The notes beneath the pieces are model-generated. The model was not told where the DNA came from. It did no database searches and saw nothing but the letters and a program-made list of their open reading frames with translations. 36,951 nt of DNA from Candidatus Kaiserbacteria bacterium RIFCSPHIGHO2_12_FULL_53_13 (GTDB taxonomy: Bacteria > Patescibacteriota > Minisyncoccia > Phycocordibacterales > UBA2100): positions 1-36,951 of the forward strand of contig MFLP01000006.1 in assembly GCA_001781555.1 (NCBI GenBank). The letters are read 5' to 3'. This document shows positions 34,800-36,951 of this stretch, piece by piece (positions within the stretch are counted from its first letter, which is position 1; each line of letters starts with the position of its first letter). A program made the translations under genes and the position numbers.

Positions 34800-36833
34800 G
34801 TGAAATCGGGATTCAATCTGAAGCCGCACTATAAACCGGCCGGCGATCAGCCGGGCGCTATAAAAGCGCTCGTTGAGGGGCTAAAAGCCGAGAAACGACA
34901 CCAGACACTTTTTGGAGTCACCGGCTCGGGCAAGACATTCACTGTCGCAAATGTAATTGAGCAATGGCAAAAGCCGACCTTGGTCATAGCGCATAACAAA
35001 ACGCTTGCCGCCCAGCTCGCGGCGGAATATCGCGAATTTTTTCCCGACAACGCGGTGCACTATTTCGTGTCGTACTACGATTACTATCAACCGGAAGCTT
35101 ACATGCCGGTCTCTGATACATATATCGAGAAGGAGGCGCAGGTAAATGAAGATATCGAACGCTTGCGGCATGCGGCGACGCAGGCGCTCCTCACGCGTAA
35201 AGATGTGATAATCGTCGCATCTGTCTCCTGCATTTATGGATTGGGAAGTCCTACGGAATATGAAAAGGTCAATCTGAAAATAACTAAAGGAGAAGTGCAG
35301 ACGCGCGCGACTCTCACACGCCGCCTTATCTCGATGTATTTCGAGCGTGTTGCTGGCGACCTGTCGCCTGGGACATTCCGCGCGCTCGGCGGGAGTGTTG
35401 AAATAATGCCGGCGAGTGAACGCACTATCTATCGCGTGGATCTATCTGGGGGCAATGTCGCCAAAATCGAGGAAATAGACCCGACAACACGCGAGATACA
35501 CGGCAAGAAAGACGCAGTCTTCATCTTTCCTGCAAAGCACTATGTGACGCCCAAAGACGTACAAGAAGCTGCTCTTTCAGATATTGAAGAAGAACTCAAG
35601 GCACAGCTTAGAAAATTCAACGATTCGGGGAAGATATTGGAAGCCGAACGGCTTAAGCGCAGGACGCGCCAGGATATTGCCATGATCCGCGAGTTCGGCT
35701 TCTGCAATGGCATCGAGAACTATTCGCGGCATTTCGACAGACGCCAGCCTGGCGAGCCACCTCACACGCTCCTTTCGTACTTTCCGAAGAACGCCGATGG
35801 CACTCCGGATTTCCTTACGGTAATTGATGAATCGCACGTGACCATCCCGCAGATCGGAGGAATGTACGCGGGCGATCGCGCGCGCAAAGAGATGTTGGTA
35901 GAGTATGGTTTCCGTCTTCCGAGCGCAGTTGATAATCGTCCTCTTACTTTTGAGGAATTTGAGAAGCGCGTGGGAGAGACGCTTTATACAAGCGCGACAC
36001 CAGGGCACTATGAGCTGGAGCGCAGCAGCGCGCCAGTAGAGCAGGTCATCCGTCCGACCGGGCTCGTGGACCCAGAAATTGTCGTAAAGCCCATAGTCAG
36101 TTCGAATGAATATCTGGGGCAGGTCAAAGATTTCATAGCGGAAGCGGAAATCGTCACGAAGCGTGGAGGACGCTCGATGGTGACGGTGCTCACCAAAAAG
36201 ATGGCGGAGGATCTCGCGGCGTTCCTTGCCGAAAAGAAGGTAAAGGCGCGCTACGTCCACAGCGACGTGAAGACAATCGAGCGCATCGAGATACTCACCG
36301 ATTTCCGCAAGGGCACGTTCGACGTGCTCGTCGGAGTGAACCTCCTGCGCGAAGGTCTCGACCTGCCGGAAGTCGAACTGGTCGGCATACTCGATGCCGA
36401 CAAAGAAGGGTTCCTGCGCAGCGAAACATCCCTCATTCAGACCATAGGCCGCGCTGCACGGAATGTTTTGGGCCGTGTAATCCTATATGCAGACAACATG
36501 ACGGGCTCAATGGAACGCGCGATAGGTGAGACGAATCGGAGGCGCGAGAAACAGATCGCGTACAATGTGAAGCATGGTATCACGCCGCAAACGATCCAAA
36601 CGCGCATCAAGGACATCATCGGTGACATCGAGCGTACGCGAAAGCGCGCTGTTTCCGGGCTTGCCGAGCTCGACGCGGAAGCGTACAAGGGAGATATGAA
36701 GAAGCTCATCGCCGATAAACGCCGTGAGATGCACGACGCGGCTGATAAACTTGATTTCGAGACTGCCGCGTTATTGAGAGATGAGATACGGATGCTGGAG
36801 GCCGAGAATGGCACGAAAAGAAAGAAGAAATAA
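34800..36833 (+). CDS. uvrB: Excinuclease ABC subunit B (GTG start)
   Basis: LKPHYKPAGDQPGAIKALVEGL; FGVTGSGKTFTVANVI; YYDYYQPEAYMPVSDTYIEKEAQVNEDIERLRHAAT; C-terminal UVR motif DKLDFETAALLRDEIRMLE. Confidence 0.98.
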   Translation: MKSGFNLKPHYKPAGDQPGAIKALVEGLKAEKRHQTLFGVTGSGKTFTVANVIEQWQKPTLVIAHNKTLAAQLAAEYREFFPDNAVHYFVSYYDYYQPEAYMPVSDTYIEKEAQVNEDIERLRHAATQALLTRKDVIIVASVSCIYGLGSPTEYEKVNLKITKGEVQTRATLTRRLISMYFERVAGDLSPGTFRALGGSVEIMPASERTIYRVDLSGGNVAKIEEIDPTTREIHGKKDAVFIFPAKHYVTPKDVQEAALSDIEEELKAQLRKFNDSGKILEAERLKRRTRQDIAMIREFGFCNGIENYSRHFDRRQPGEPPHTLLSYFPKNADGTPDFLTVIDESHVTIPQIGGMYAGDRARKEMLVEYGFRLPSAVDNRPLTFEEFEKRVGETLYTSATPGHYELERSSAPVEQVIRPTGLVDPEIVVKPIVSSNEYLGQVKDFIAEAEIVTKRGGRSMVTVLTKKMAEDLAAFLAEKKVKARYVHSDVKTIERIEILTDFRKGTFDVLVGVNLLREGLDLPEVELVGILDADKEGFLRSETSLIQTIGRAARNVLGRVILYADNMTGSMERAIGETNRRREKQIAYNVKHGITPQTIQTRIKDIIGDIERTRKRAVSGLAELDAEAYKGDMKKLIADKRREMHDAADKLDFETAALLRDEIRMLEAENGTKRKKK

Positions 36834-36834
36834 T

Positions 36835-36951
36835 ATGTCCATCAATATCAAAGAAAACGTGCCGCTGGCGCCTTTGACCACCTTCAAGATAGGTGGGGCC
36901 GCAAGATATTTTACCGAGGTGCGAAGCGAAGATGATATTCGCGAAGCGCTC
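36835..36951 (+). CDS. murB: UDP-N-acetylenolpyruvoylglucosamine reductase, N-terminus (truncated by window edge)
   Basis: Direct translation MSINIKENVPLAPLTTFKIGGAARYFTEVRSEDDIREAL matches the MurB N-terminus; not in ORF track. Confidence 0.88.
   Translation, partial: MSINIKENVPLAPLTTFKIGGAARYFTEVRSEDDIREAL

Noticed and set aside
1-36951. tRNA, rRNA, CRISPR arrays, transposases
   Set aside because: No TPsiC-like cloverleaf context in the short intergenic gaps, no regularly spaced repeats, and no transposase or integrase motifs in the ORFs.

Overview
The window is dense bacterial coding DNA, about 37 kb on both strands with short intergenic gaps. Its gene content (many small single-TM proteins, DoxX x2, DUF4342, Gmad2, an S41-like peptidase, sporadic purF/pyrB, few Shine-Dalgarno sequences) suggests a Candidate Phyla Radiation / Parcubacteria-like genome; this is inference, not proven here. 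Housekeeping genes: obg, purF, pyrB, lysS, tyrS, uvrB and the 5' end of murB. A three-gene MacAB/YknXYZ-like exporter, a Glu-type dehydrogenase, an M29 aminopeptidase and a PAP2 phosphatase are also present. Two accessory regions stand out. (1) A copper-handling island at about 6.83-15.0 kb: a perfect 22-bp CsoR-type operator palindrome in the core promoter, csoR, copA, a DUF1573 protein, a CcdA-like protein, several Cys/His/Met-rich small membrane proteins (including an unlisted 45-aa ORF), an unrecognised anchored protein with a CCGNST..FPDCNHGM motif, an HMA-SafE fusion and a cupredoxin-like protein. (2) A visibly AT-rich, translationally coupled AAA ATPase + DUF4276/TOPRIM-like pair at 22.1-23.9 kb, a candidate defence module. 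I also found a recurrent extended -10 (TGnTANNNT) placed 6-9 nt upstream of start codons (leaderless-type initiation), a three-stem inverted-repeat element between the metallopeptidase and tyrS, a J-like domain in an S41-like protein, and apparent mosaic composition inside tyrS and two exporter genes. No tRNA, rRNA, CRISPR or transposase was found.
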